Assembly: GCF_964355755.1 (NCBI RefSeq)
Contig: NC_092675.1
Location: forward strand, 811,001 to 875,000
From: Antedon mediterranea
Lineage: Eukaryota; Echinodermata; Crinoidea; Comatulida; Antedonidae
Direction of reading: 5' to 3'
Length of the DNA stretch: 64,000 bases
The notes under the pieces were generated by a model. That model had not been told where the DNA came from, made no database searches, and worked only from the letters and a program-made list of their open reading frames with translations. Made by a program: the position numbers and the translations under genes. Below are positions 12,901-24,900 of this stretch, piece by piece. Numbering within the stretch: position 1 is the first letter of the stretch; each line of letters opens with the position of its first letter.

Positions 12901-15900
12901 TCCATGAGAAGACACTTCATGAGACTATAGGGTGCTCTGTGATTTGTTGACAGATTACTATTTAATTATTAATTATTTAGGCATTATATTGCCAAGGATA
13001 AACTTATACAAAGAAAATTTATTTGGAAATTGAAACCAATTGAATTAAAAAAACAATCTTTGTCAGTGGAGTAGTTTTTTGTCGTGAAAAAAAAATCCTT
13101 ACCATGAGATCGGTAACCAAGCATCTAAACTGCTTGAAAGCTAAAACTTCACTTCAGATAAGTTATGTAGATTGAATTGAATTACCGAGATCATAGTAAT
13201 TTTCTACTTTGAAAACATTTTAAAAGCTTTTCAAGGAAATTTTTAATAACCATATTGATTACATTTTATAACGGAAATTGTATCCTTGAGTCAATTTAGA
13301 CACATAATTGGCATGATGCTTACAAACAAATTGTTTAAGTTTGAGTATAATATATATATAGGCCTACTGAATGTAGAATATAATGAAAATGGATGTAAGA
13401 TGAAAGTTTGATTCATGGTTTAATACACTTACGAATTAAATATATGAAATACGTTGAACCAATAAGCAGCAGAGTTCTGGAGTGGATGTACCAGCATACT
13501 CTATATGAGGCAAAAAAAAAAAGAAGTTGCCTGCGACACGTAAAACAGTAGCTTCTTGACTAAGAGAATATTTTTTTTCTGGAAGCCTAAGCCACACTTG
13601 AATAAAGTGACATCAGAATTAAACAAGAGACAATAGAAAAACATGGCAGCAATAAATGCAGTACTTTACAGCGTGTTTGGATGTCTGGGATTGTTCACAA
13701 ATGGTTTCGCAATATTCATTCTTCTACGTTTACAGAATCGATTCAACTCGCCAATTATTTTGATTTTAAATCACTGTGTGGTAGACTTCTTGACATCCTT
13801 CTTCTCAATAATTCAGTTTGTTGATATATTTACCACTCCGCTACCAGAATCACCAGCATTGGCGATCATTGTTTGTAGTAAGTACTTCTTCTGGTCCTGC
13901 ATTTTTACATCATCCGGCAATCTTCTTGTTATAACAATTGATCGCTACTGTTCTGTAATATATCCTTTAAAATACAATAAAGTTAAAAACTACAAGACGG
14001 TCAAAGGTGCTGCTCTAGTCATACCCTGGATTTGTGGCTTTACTTTTATGCTTTACTGGCTTTTAATCCATAAAATCGAGGATGGAGTTTGCATTCAGAA
14101 GTGGCCAAGTGTCCAGTACCAGAAATTGTTTGGTTTTCTAAATTTCCTCTACATCGAACTGATTCCACTTATTATTATGCTATTCGTGTACATAAGAATC
14201 TTCATCTCTCTTAAGACACGTGTCGGAGAGACCAGTACCGCAAGAAATGAAGCAAACACTGCCAGAAGAATGAACATTATAAAAACAATGATGATTGCTA
14301 GCATTACATACATGGTTTGTTGGACTCCAGGCCAAACATCATATTTATATTTTACTTTTGGAGGTTACCTAGATTTTGATGGAGTTCCATACTACATTGT
14401 GGTGGTATTTACGCTATTAAACAGCTGTGTAAATCCTATAATATACACCTTCAAGTATAAGGATTTTCAAAAGGGTTTGAAAGAAACTTTTTCATTCCTA
14501 CAACAAAGAACAGAGAACTAAAAAGGTTAGGAAGGTAGTAACACAACATTTTTTTGTAAATTTGTAATTAAATGTGATGTGGCCATATTATATGGACATG
14601 ATGATGTCGTATCACTACCACAGTTAAGCATATCACTACCATATTTAGGCACATCACACTTTTTTGTCAAACTAGTTTGATAGTATACATACAGAGCTTA
14701 TTAGCCGTGTTCTGATCATGCGCACAATTACTATTCCCTCGACAGAGGTGCGTATCGATTAATTTAATTAATTTATTTTTAAAAATTTAAAACATATTTA
14801 TACAGGATAAAAACCTATAAGGTATTGTATATGTAGTACCTGTTTTACATATGGTCCTGTTTATAAAAAATTAAAGGTTAACAACAATCTTTAAAACTTG
14901 CTAAAACAATAAAATAACAATACTAACATATATGTACATTTACGATAAAAGGATTAAAAATGCTAAATATTCAGATACCATGTCCTGTCACAGTTTTACA
15001 ATTCTTATTATGAATTGATTGCAGGCATCAAGTTGAGCAAGTTAAAAATGTGATACCAACAAATGAATGAATAAATAAATAAATAAATAAACAATATTAT
15101 TTACTCCAAAACAGATGATACATGTATATGATTCATAAAATGTAATATAAAAAGAAGCAGTAGTGCCAGTATGATGGTGTCCCTTCCTTTAATGAGTGTA
15201 TGCGAAAATCTATCTATGGCTTCATGCAACGTATGTTGAATAGTTGTAATATTCTTGTTGCTTGTGTTTGCACACATGTTAAACATTAAACTAAAACATG
15301 TATAGTAGAAGTATCCTATATATTTAAGCTTAGAGTTTGTGAATTTTCTTTTTTCTTTTTCTGTTCGTACGTTTGTTGATATGGATGAGATTTTTCCGAA
15401 ATAAAAATAAATTGAATTGAATTGAAAAAAATAAATAGACATTATGACATAGAAATTATCAATTTTATCTATAATTGTTAGATAGTGTGTTGAGTTCTTT
15501 TATAACTAAACATGTGTAGATTTTTTGTTTTTGATCTTTTTTTATTCCAAATTTTGGCACTGTTATAGCTGATACTGTTTTGTATTATTCTTTTATTTAA
15601 TAGTGTAATGAAGTTTAATTTATATTAAATTCACAATGTTTTCTCTTTCTTATGCCATACTTATGAATAAAGTAATAGAAGCTGTTTATTATGAAACTGA
15701 AGGGTTAATTTTACAGTTCCGTGATGTCCTAGGCTGGGTTGAAAAATGTGTAAATAGTACTAGTCCGGCTTGATCATTGCTATCGTTATTTATTTTCAAC
15801 AATTTAAAAACTCAGTGACGTTACATGACATCGACTGGAATGTGGCTGTGCGCCAATATACATGATATATGCGCGTGACAGCGCCGTGACAACGAAAAGC

Positions 15901-18900
15901 CGCTAATGCTATACGCGCAAAATGACCTGACCTTGAAACTGAATGATTCTAAAGACTTACCAACACAGATCGGTATGCTTGCATTCCATTCTGGTCGTCT
16001 GAACCCAGGTGGTGAATTAAACATTGTCACTTCCATTTCTTCAGTATACCTCTCTTGTGCCTCTGTAACATCCATGACACCATCAGTAACCATATTTTCA
16101 GTAATTTCTTCCTCTGAAGAAAAAGCAATGATCAATTATAATTAAATTCATAATATTAGGCCTAATAGAATTAGGATATAAAACACTTTTTCAGTAACAA
16201 ATTGATTTTGTGCAAATTGAACAATGACACCTGGACACCACTTGTGATCATAGTAGTATTGATGCCATGTAAAGAGTTATATGTATGCTGTGAACAGAAA
16301 TTTAAATACCTGTAATGACTGGATACTCTGTCTGTTGAATCTGCCTTCGACGTCTGAAGGGGAATGCTGATAAATAATAATAAAACAAATTGAACATGAG
16401 CTTAACAGTAGTGGCATGTAGTGTTAACGTTCTTTCCCTTTCAGAAACACAATAAAGGCTCTGCCAAAAATAGTGCCACTTTTCTTGATATCTTTATATT
16501 GCACTCTGTAATTTAACTTCTTTTCTTTTTAACTTTTCTTTTTATTCACTCACTTTTATTTACATTCTTCATTACAACACATCATAATCGTTAATAATTA
16601 TCATTGTAGTATTTCATTATTATATTTCAATAAAAACTGTGTAGTGAAATAAACGTACGATTTTCAACTGGAGTTTCACAAAATCTGCCTTCGTAATCAA
16701 ACCCACACTGACAGAAAAAATCACCGCTGCCTACTAGACAAATTTTACCATTCATACACGGGTTAGGATCACAAGGGGAACCTGCAGAAACATCAATGAG
16801 AAAAAAATAATAACTTCTATAAGTAATAGAAAGTGTATTTTTTGCATGAAATAAACATTTTTTGCTTGTACATTAAAGTAATACAGAACAATACTTTGAA
16901 AAAATAAATTTATTGTGAGTAAATGTAGATTGAGAAAGACACTAAAAAGCAAAATGTAAATACACACTAAATGTAAATTCAATTCTTACCTTCGGTAGTG
17001 GGTATGGCTGAGGAAAGATGACCAAAGGTGATATCTATCTGGGGAGTTGTCCATGGTGCAGTGGATGCTTTATTTTCTGAAAAAAGAAAAACAGTAAATT
17101 TCTTGAAGAATGGCTGTGTGCTTCTAGTTGAAACAATTGTTTATTTCATGGGTATCCACATAGTAGCTGGTATTTTTATTTCTATAGTACCTGGTATTGC
17201 TGTTGTAACTGGTACAAGTATTGTTGAAGGAACTGGTATTGGTGTAGATGGCAGTCCAGAACTGGTTATGTCTGGACTAGTGAAAATGTTGAATTTCGTG
17301 GTCATCATATTTGCAGCAGTTGTGAAATCTTCTGATTGTGTCGATAGTAGTAAATGTTCATTGGTGCTTGCTGTACAATAAAAAAAACATTATTTATATT
17401 AATTTAGGGCAATAAAGCTGATAAAAACTACAATGAATTATCTCTACTAAATGTAGCAAATTGGATAGGAAACATAAAGATTGTACAAGAAAGTTAATGT
17501 AACTCACACATAGGCATTTCTTCACAGATTTGCCCATAGACTCCTTCTGGACAAACACATATGAAATCATCTTCATTTGAATAGCATTGTCCTTCATTAA
17601 GACATGGCTCATTATCACAAGGATCATCTTAAAAGAGAAAAATAAATCAGAATCCCACATGTCAACAACAACTAAAATGAAAGCACTCGGAAACTGAGTG
17701 AAGTACATATCAGGGAAAACTATATTCAGAGTAAACGGGCTCAATACTTGATATTTTAGATACTGAGTGAAGCACTTGGCAAAACAGGGAAAACTACTGT
17801 ATATTCGGAGAGAGAGAGGGGTCAATACTTTATAGTGTTTTGTTTCACTTTTTGACAATCCCGTCTACCCCTAAAGTGCTCTGTACCTTTACTTTATTAT
17901 TTATAAAAGACGAAATTAATTAAATGGAATATTTTGGTTAAAAGAATACAGTGGGAGTGCTATTTAATATCTCATATGGAAGATACAGGTAAGCTAAATT
18001 TTAATATAATAAGCTTTTCCTGAAAATCAATAGCAAAATTCTATTTTGCCAAGTAAAAAGAATCATTAAAAAATATAAATATCAATACAGGGTTGATCTT
18101 CTTCACAGTCATGGCCGCAGTATCCGGGTGGACAATAGCATAGATATGTGTTGTTGTCTTGTTCCATGCAAATACCATCATGAAGACATGGATTAGGTTC
18201 ACAAGAAGAGGTACCTGTCAATCAATAAGTCACTAAATCAATAATTAACTAAGCATCAACAAAACAGAACTAATAAACAAGCTGAAATGAAGACTTTTTG
18301 GTATGAAATTGTCTTGAGACATTGGCCGAAGATTACATTTATTTATATTTTTTCTACTGCCTTTTTGAATTTTTGTATTGCTATATATGAGTCTGTATAA
18401 TAAAGATTTTTTGAATTGAATTGAATCAACAAACATGGAAAGAACTAATAACAAGAATAGGGCAAGAATTGAAGCATGGAAATAACATGAAGTGGTAAAT
18501 CCAGTTTGGCTATTATTTTTCTAAGATAGATTATTCAAATATGGAAATAGGTTTGGTGGTACGAAATGTACTGAATATTACCTTCTGTTGTGCTGTAGAG
18601 GGCTGTAGGTCCGAATGTAGGGGTCATTCCATCAATAATACACTGAATAGGGTCCTCTTGTTGTGGTCTGAAGCCCGGTTCAAGGCACTCATACCAAACA
18701 ATGGTACCAACATCATAGTTGGATGTTGATTGATATTGGATGGCATTATTAGGTGTTCCAGGGTCTTCACATTCTGTTGCTGAAACGTTAAAAAAATACC
18801 ATTTTTTAAATTGCTTTTGTTGTTACTGAAGTTGATGTGCTCTTAAAGTATTAAGATGAAAATTTCGACCATCAAGAAATAATAAATATGAAGTATGCTT

Positions 18901-21900
18901 ACGTTGACAAATACAATCTGTTCCATTCCACCAGCCAAAGCCCCATCCCCAGCCCCATCCCCAGCCATAACCCCATCCAATGCAACCAATACCGGCTCCA
19001 TCTCCTCCACCTCCACCACCCCCTCCTCCTCCACCACCTCCATCACCTTGTTCTCCAGTACAGGCACAAATTTCACCTTGACCTCCTCCACCACCTCCTC
19101 CTCCGCCTCCACCTTCACCCCAGCCTGTGCCTGGAGGACATTCTACAAGAAAATCAATAATAGTGATCAATATATTATACATTTATTTAAAAATCTCTTG
19201 CTCTCTTTCTAGAGCTTTGTTATTGTATACCTTCACAATAGCCAGGGCTCCCACTCCATATCCCATTTTCAAGGCAGTACCTCACCAGAGGTCCATGGTA
19301 CCCATATGTTTCATCACATTTGGTATATGCTTCACTTCCAAACGTTGTAAGGTTATTCTGGTATGTTACACTGCCATACTCAGGTGCCATCATTGCTCCA
19401 CAATCAACAACTGTAAGAGGAAAAAAAAATTTGTATCGGAAAACTTCCCTTAATTAACATAATAATGAATAAAACGTGTATAAAAAGTAGGTATACTTAA
19501 TTTCCCTTTATTTATTTTATCCCTTTTGACCCCAAGATTTATTAAACTGTTACAGAAATACATGGAAATGATTGGCTGTATCCTACTTACTTGTGCATTT
19601 TGGTTCAAAATCTGACCAATCATAATGATTGTTACCAGTGTCCTCACAAATACGATTACTTGGTCCTGTAAGCGTATAACCTTCATGGCAGTTGTAGCTA
19701 ACTTGTGAAAGACAAGAGTAAGACTCCAAAATAGGCTCATAGAAGCCATCATCCACTTGTGATGGTGGAAAACATTCAATACCTATAAACAAGATTGGCA
19801 TTATGGTACATATTTTAAAATGCAAAAATTCTGTGTACTACATTACTTAAACACGCATATTTATCTTGTAATTGTATGTTTCTGTCCAAGAATTTTCCAT
19901 TTTATTTCATATCCACAAAAATTAAAATCAATCGTGTGCAATATAATAAACTAAATTCATATTAAAGGCATGAAAATGGAAATATAAGTTCGACCTTTGG
20001 TTACTTTTTTTGTGTTACCCTGAATTCATTCTTTGTAATTTATATGTTGTGTTATTTTGTGAATTCGAATAAAGAAATAAAATAACAATTAAAAAAAAAA
20101 AATATATTTTAGTAAAAATATGTGATTCTCCAACAACTCATACAGAACCTGTACATAAATAATACCTATACAGCTTGGAAATTCAGAATCAAAGCCATCA
20201 CTGCCACATGACAAGACAGCATCATCACCAACAAGCTCATAGCATGGATCACAACGGAACTCTATAGTATCTCCCATAGGGATGGCGATGTCAGTAACAA
20301 CCTCAACTCCATCGAGTACAATAGTGCCTATATAGTTGTATGTTTTATCAGGAAGAATAACTACGCCATTCTCAATCTTTACTGGAACTGGGCAAAGGTT
20401 AGCTACATTCAAAATAAAACGTTATTTTTTAACCGTTAGCAATTCTATATAAATAGTATGATGCTTATCTATTTCATGCAACAATACTAAAAAAAGAAGT
20501 AAAGTATGATTAAAGTTGGTTATGATAATGATCCATGGTTAAAGTCACTTACAAACACACGTTTTGCCAATAACATAGCTGTCTTCATTTGAGTAGCCTG
20601 ACTCGCCTGGTGGTAGATAGTAACCATTGGTTCCATTCATAACATAGAGATCATATCCTGGTTCACATGAACAGTTATAGCTTGCTGGATAATTATGACA
20701 GAGTTGATTACAGTCATTAAGGTTTTCATCATCGCATTCATTGATATCTAGAAGAAAAAAAGGAAAATCCGATTTCTCAATAAAGAACTTTTACGAACAA
20801 CTTCAATCAAGACAAGACTTTTTGTAGGCTTTGGAAGTTATTAAAAAAAAGCACACGGTGCCATCGTCACCACTGTTGGGTTCACTCTAGATGCTTAGAA
20901 ATTGAATCGTCAGACCATCACTTACCAGTTAATCATTAATCCAACCAATTAAGTTATTACATGTGAAATGTGTCAGAAGACACAAGAAACATTTTGGCCA
21001 GTTAGGTTCGCTTTACACACTTTGCATCATCATTCAGATGAAATGTGTATCATTGATTTGTTCATTTGAGAAAAAAGATAGTCTATTGGTTCGTTTAAAG
21101 ACTCAGGGAAAGTCTAGGACTAAAGAATATTTCATGAGTAAAGTTTATCTTTATTGGGATTAATACAGATGTATAGGTTTTTAGTACTGTTATTCAAAAA
21201 TAGATACACTACCATCGCAGGTTGTTATGTCTTGTCCGTTATTAAATTGATAACCAGGTGGGCAAATACAAGAGTACGATCCTTGAATGTTGCGACATGT
21301 AGCAAGACCTTTACATCTGTTATCACCCTCACATTCATTTATATCTAATAATAAAACAATGTTAGGATATTTAAAATAAGAAATGTTGAATGAGCTGCAA
21401 TGAACACTTCTTCATAATACAATATAATATACTAGTAACTTTAATTTCTAGAAAATTTTAAATATTTTTTAATCAAATTGTTTGAACTCTTTTCCTACCT
21501 ATGCAACTTGGGAGTGGATCATCCCATGTTGTGCCTTCACATTTGACAGTTCTATCGGCGCCCTCGGGTAATTGGTAGCCTCCGTAGCACAACGCAGTGG
21601 TTGTTTCACCAATGGTAAATGGTGCGCTCGTGGCCAAGTAAGTGGTAAAGTCATTGTACTCAGGAACCGGGCAATTAACAGCTTAAAAGAGAATATAATG
21701 GAAATTTTTATAATACCATCCAAACAAACTATTTTCACATAATTGTATGTAGCACAGCTATTAAGCCTACGGGGCTACTATCTATATATTCTGTTTTGGA
21801 AGGGTGTACAAATTGATAGTGATTGGTAGTTATGTATGACTTCTCACAAGAATGAATCATAAAAAAAACAAAACAACATAGACATATCATTGTGTCACTT

Positions 21901-24900
21901 AACATTGACACCTAAAAGAAATGGATGAGAATAAAATTTGAATCTTGAATCTTTGAAATATGTAGTACCAAGACCTTACCGACACACGAAGGAGGACCGG
22001 AAGACCATTCAGCGTTATCTTGACAAACACTATATGTTGATCCGCTTGGACTGTACCCAGGATCACATCCATAACTAACAGGCGAGTTTATTGGCCAGAC
22101 TTGGCTGCTGGTGTCAACAATGTATCCATTCTCTGGAACAGTTGGTTCATTACAAGAAGCCACTAACAAAATAAATAACAAATTAAAACAAATATATATT
22201 CTGTATGTTATGTTGTATTCTCATTCACTCAATAATTGTTATTCACTATATAAACCAATGAGGGCACCATCATCCTTTGTTGAAATATCACATTAATTAA
22301 CATAATATTGCTGTGTCTACATGCAGTAGGAATCTGCAATTTTTCACTTTTTTCCTTCAAGCATTCCCATATTCTGTTATTTCAGTAGGGATAGAGTATA
22401 TCTCTTGTTTGTTTTACAAATCGTAAACTAATTTGAAAAAAAAAGTGTGATGTGCTCAAATATGGTATAGTGATATGCCGAAAGATGGTACATCATCATG
22501 TCAATATATGGGCATATCAAATGAAGTTTGAGACTGTAGACAGAGCTTTAGTTTGAAGCACATACAGGTACATCTAGGATATACTGGTCCCCATGTGGTA
22601 TCAGCTTGACAATAAACAGATGCTGTGTTTTCAATCTTGTAGCCAGCATTGCATTCATAGATTGCTTCTCCACCATACTCCCTACTGGAAACTGCTACCA
22701 GTCGACCATTGCTGATGGTGCTTGGCTGTCCACAACTTATTTCTGTGATAGTCCAGGAAGAGAAAAGTTTTGTATATATATATTTTTATTTTGAATTATG
22801 TCTTGGTAGTTAATAATTGTTAACTTGTTAAAAAGTTTGGAAACATATCTATCAATAAATATTGTCATAGCTAGAACTTTAGAATACGTTATGTGCACAG
22901 TATTGCGTACATATATTGCATACACATTTCCAAACCTTACGCTAGCTGAACTGCAAAAACTTCATTGTCATAAAGTTTTATAGATATTTGCTACAGTTGG
23001 GTAAAATAATTATGGATGTACTGTTAAAAATGTTTAGATAAATAAGGCATAAATAAGATACCAATGAAAAATGGTACCAACCTGTACATGATGGTGGGGC
23101 ACCATGTCCATCATAGACATAGCTCCACAATCCTTGGTAGTCACATGTTATTGTATTATAACTTGCATCAGGATTATAATAACCATTTCCACATGTGATA
23201 GCGACAACTGCACCCCAATTCCGGGATGTTGTACTCAGTGTGGAGCCATCATCTAAGTTCAACTGAGGGCAGTCTAATTTCAGAAATAATTGTACAGATT
23301 AAAGCAATTGCTTTCTTTATTTAATTAGTATTTTCACCTACAAATTGTAATGGAGTTATAGCTTGGTGAATAATGCTCTTGCCTTTCAATCACAAGATCC
23401 AGGGTTCAATCCTGACCAACTTATTGCTTATTGTTGTTACCCACGATTATATACAACTCTACTGAAGCCTTAACAACTACACTCCCTAAGATTTAGTTTA
23501 TGATACACTTCCTGGGCCCTAACTGGTGAGTAAACGTGCTGTTCTAATATACCATTTCTGGAAAGGTTTTATATTATCATTTGAATCTTTCAGACCTCTA
23601 TTTTCAATAGTTTCCAAAACCTAGTTCTTGCAAATGGTTTCAGAAGATTTGAAGAAATATTACATTAATTAAAATAGAATGGACTGACCTTTTGAATACC
23701 TAGCATAAAATCCTGATTTTGTTCTACTTCTGCTAGAGACAAATAACAGTGAAAGTTGTGGTCCAGTGGTGTAGATGTCTCCAGGCACATGATCTCCTCT
23801 ACTACTTCCTGTCACTCGCGTGATAAAACCACTAAAAACATCACCACTATCATAAACCTAGGAAATGTATTTAGTTAACATTGTGGCATTGAAATAAACT
23901 GGCTAATCCTTGCTTACCATCTTGAAAATACATTATTTCAAAATAATTAAGAATGAAAATAAAGTGAATACAAATAAAATACTTATTTGTAATAGGCAGA
24001 TGAAATTATATACACTGTCTTGATTCTCAAACTTTACATTTACTAGAAAATTTTAAATTACAAAATATAGACGTACATTTACATAGTCATCCTGAGTTCC
24101 GTCCTCAAACTCAATCTGCTCAAACCGGAGTGTGAAAGCTTCTCCAGATGGCTCAGTAATAAACCAAGAACACTGGATATCTTCTGGATAATCATGGACT
24201 CCATATCCTGGAGAGGTTATTTCTCCATACCCATAGGAAATATCTATACCCTCACAACCTGTTAAAGAGATAATAGTAAGTATAAAGATATTTCTGCATA
24301 ATTAATATTATTAAGTATATGATTTCAGTAAACGGTAGTGAGAAAATAGGAAAACACACAAATTAATAATACAAGGCAACATAAAAAACCAATGATCATT
24401 TCAATAAAATGTTAATTCTTAACTTCTTACCTAACCAGTATTTGGCGGTGAATCCAAAATATGTCGTCAGAAAATTTGAGTAAAAATTCACCATCATGTA
24501 CTTGTGTTTGCCAGAGGAGATAATCACACGTGGAAGTTTATTACCCGAAAACCAATCAAATAAATGTTTATTATCTATTTTCTGTTCATCATATACAGTG
24601 ACGTAATCAAGGTCGGGTTCGGTTTTAAAATCCAGAAACTTTTGGAAAAAAATTACAAAATTGTAAAAATTAACTTTTATAATTAAGGTCACTTTTCATA
24701 TAAGCATATTGAGTATATGCTTTGAAAATAAAATATTTGAATAAAAAAAAACAGGTTTTATACTCAAAATAATTAGCTTCTTTATGTTTCTTCGAGAACA
24801 AGTTTAAATATATTCTAGAGAAAACGAATTCACTAAAATCTCTATTTTTAATCATTTTGTAAATGTGTCCTTTGTTGTTGAAATTGAAATAAAAACTTGC

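Noticed and set aside
18888-19212. Plus-strand frames over the Gly/Trp exon
   Set aside because: Shadows of the minus-strand exon; the minus frame has splice sites and phase agreement with both neighbours.
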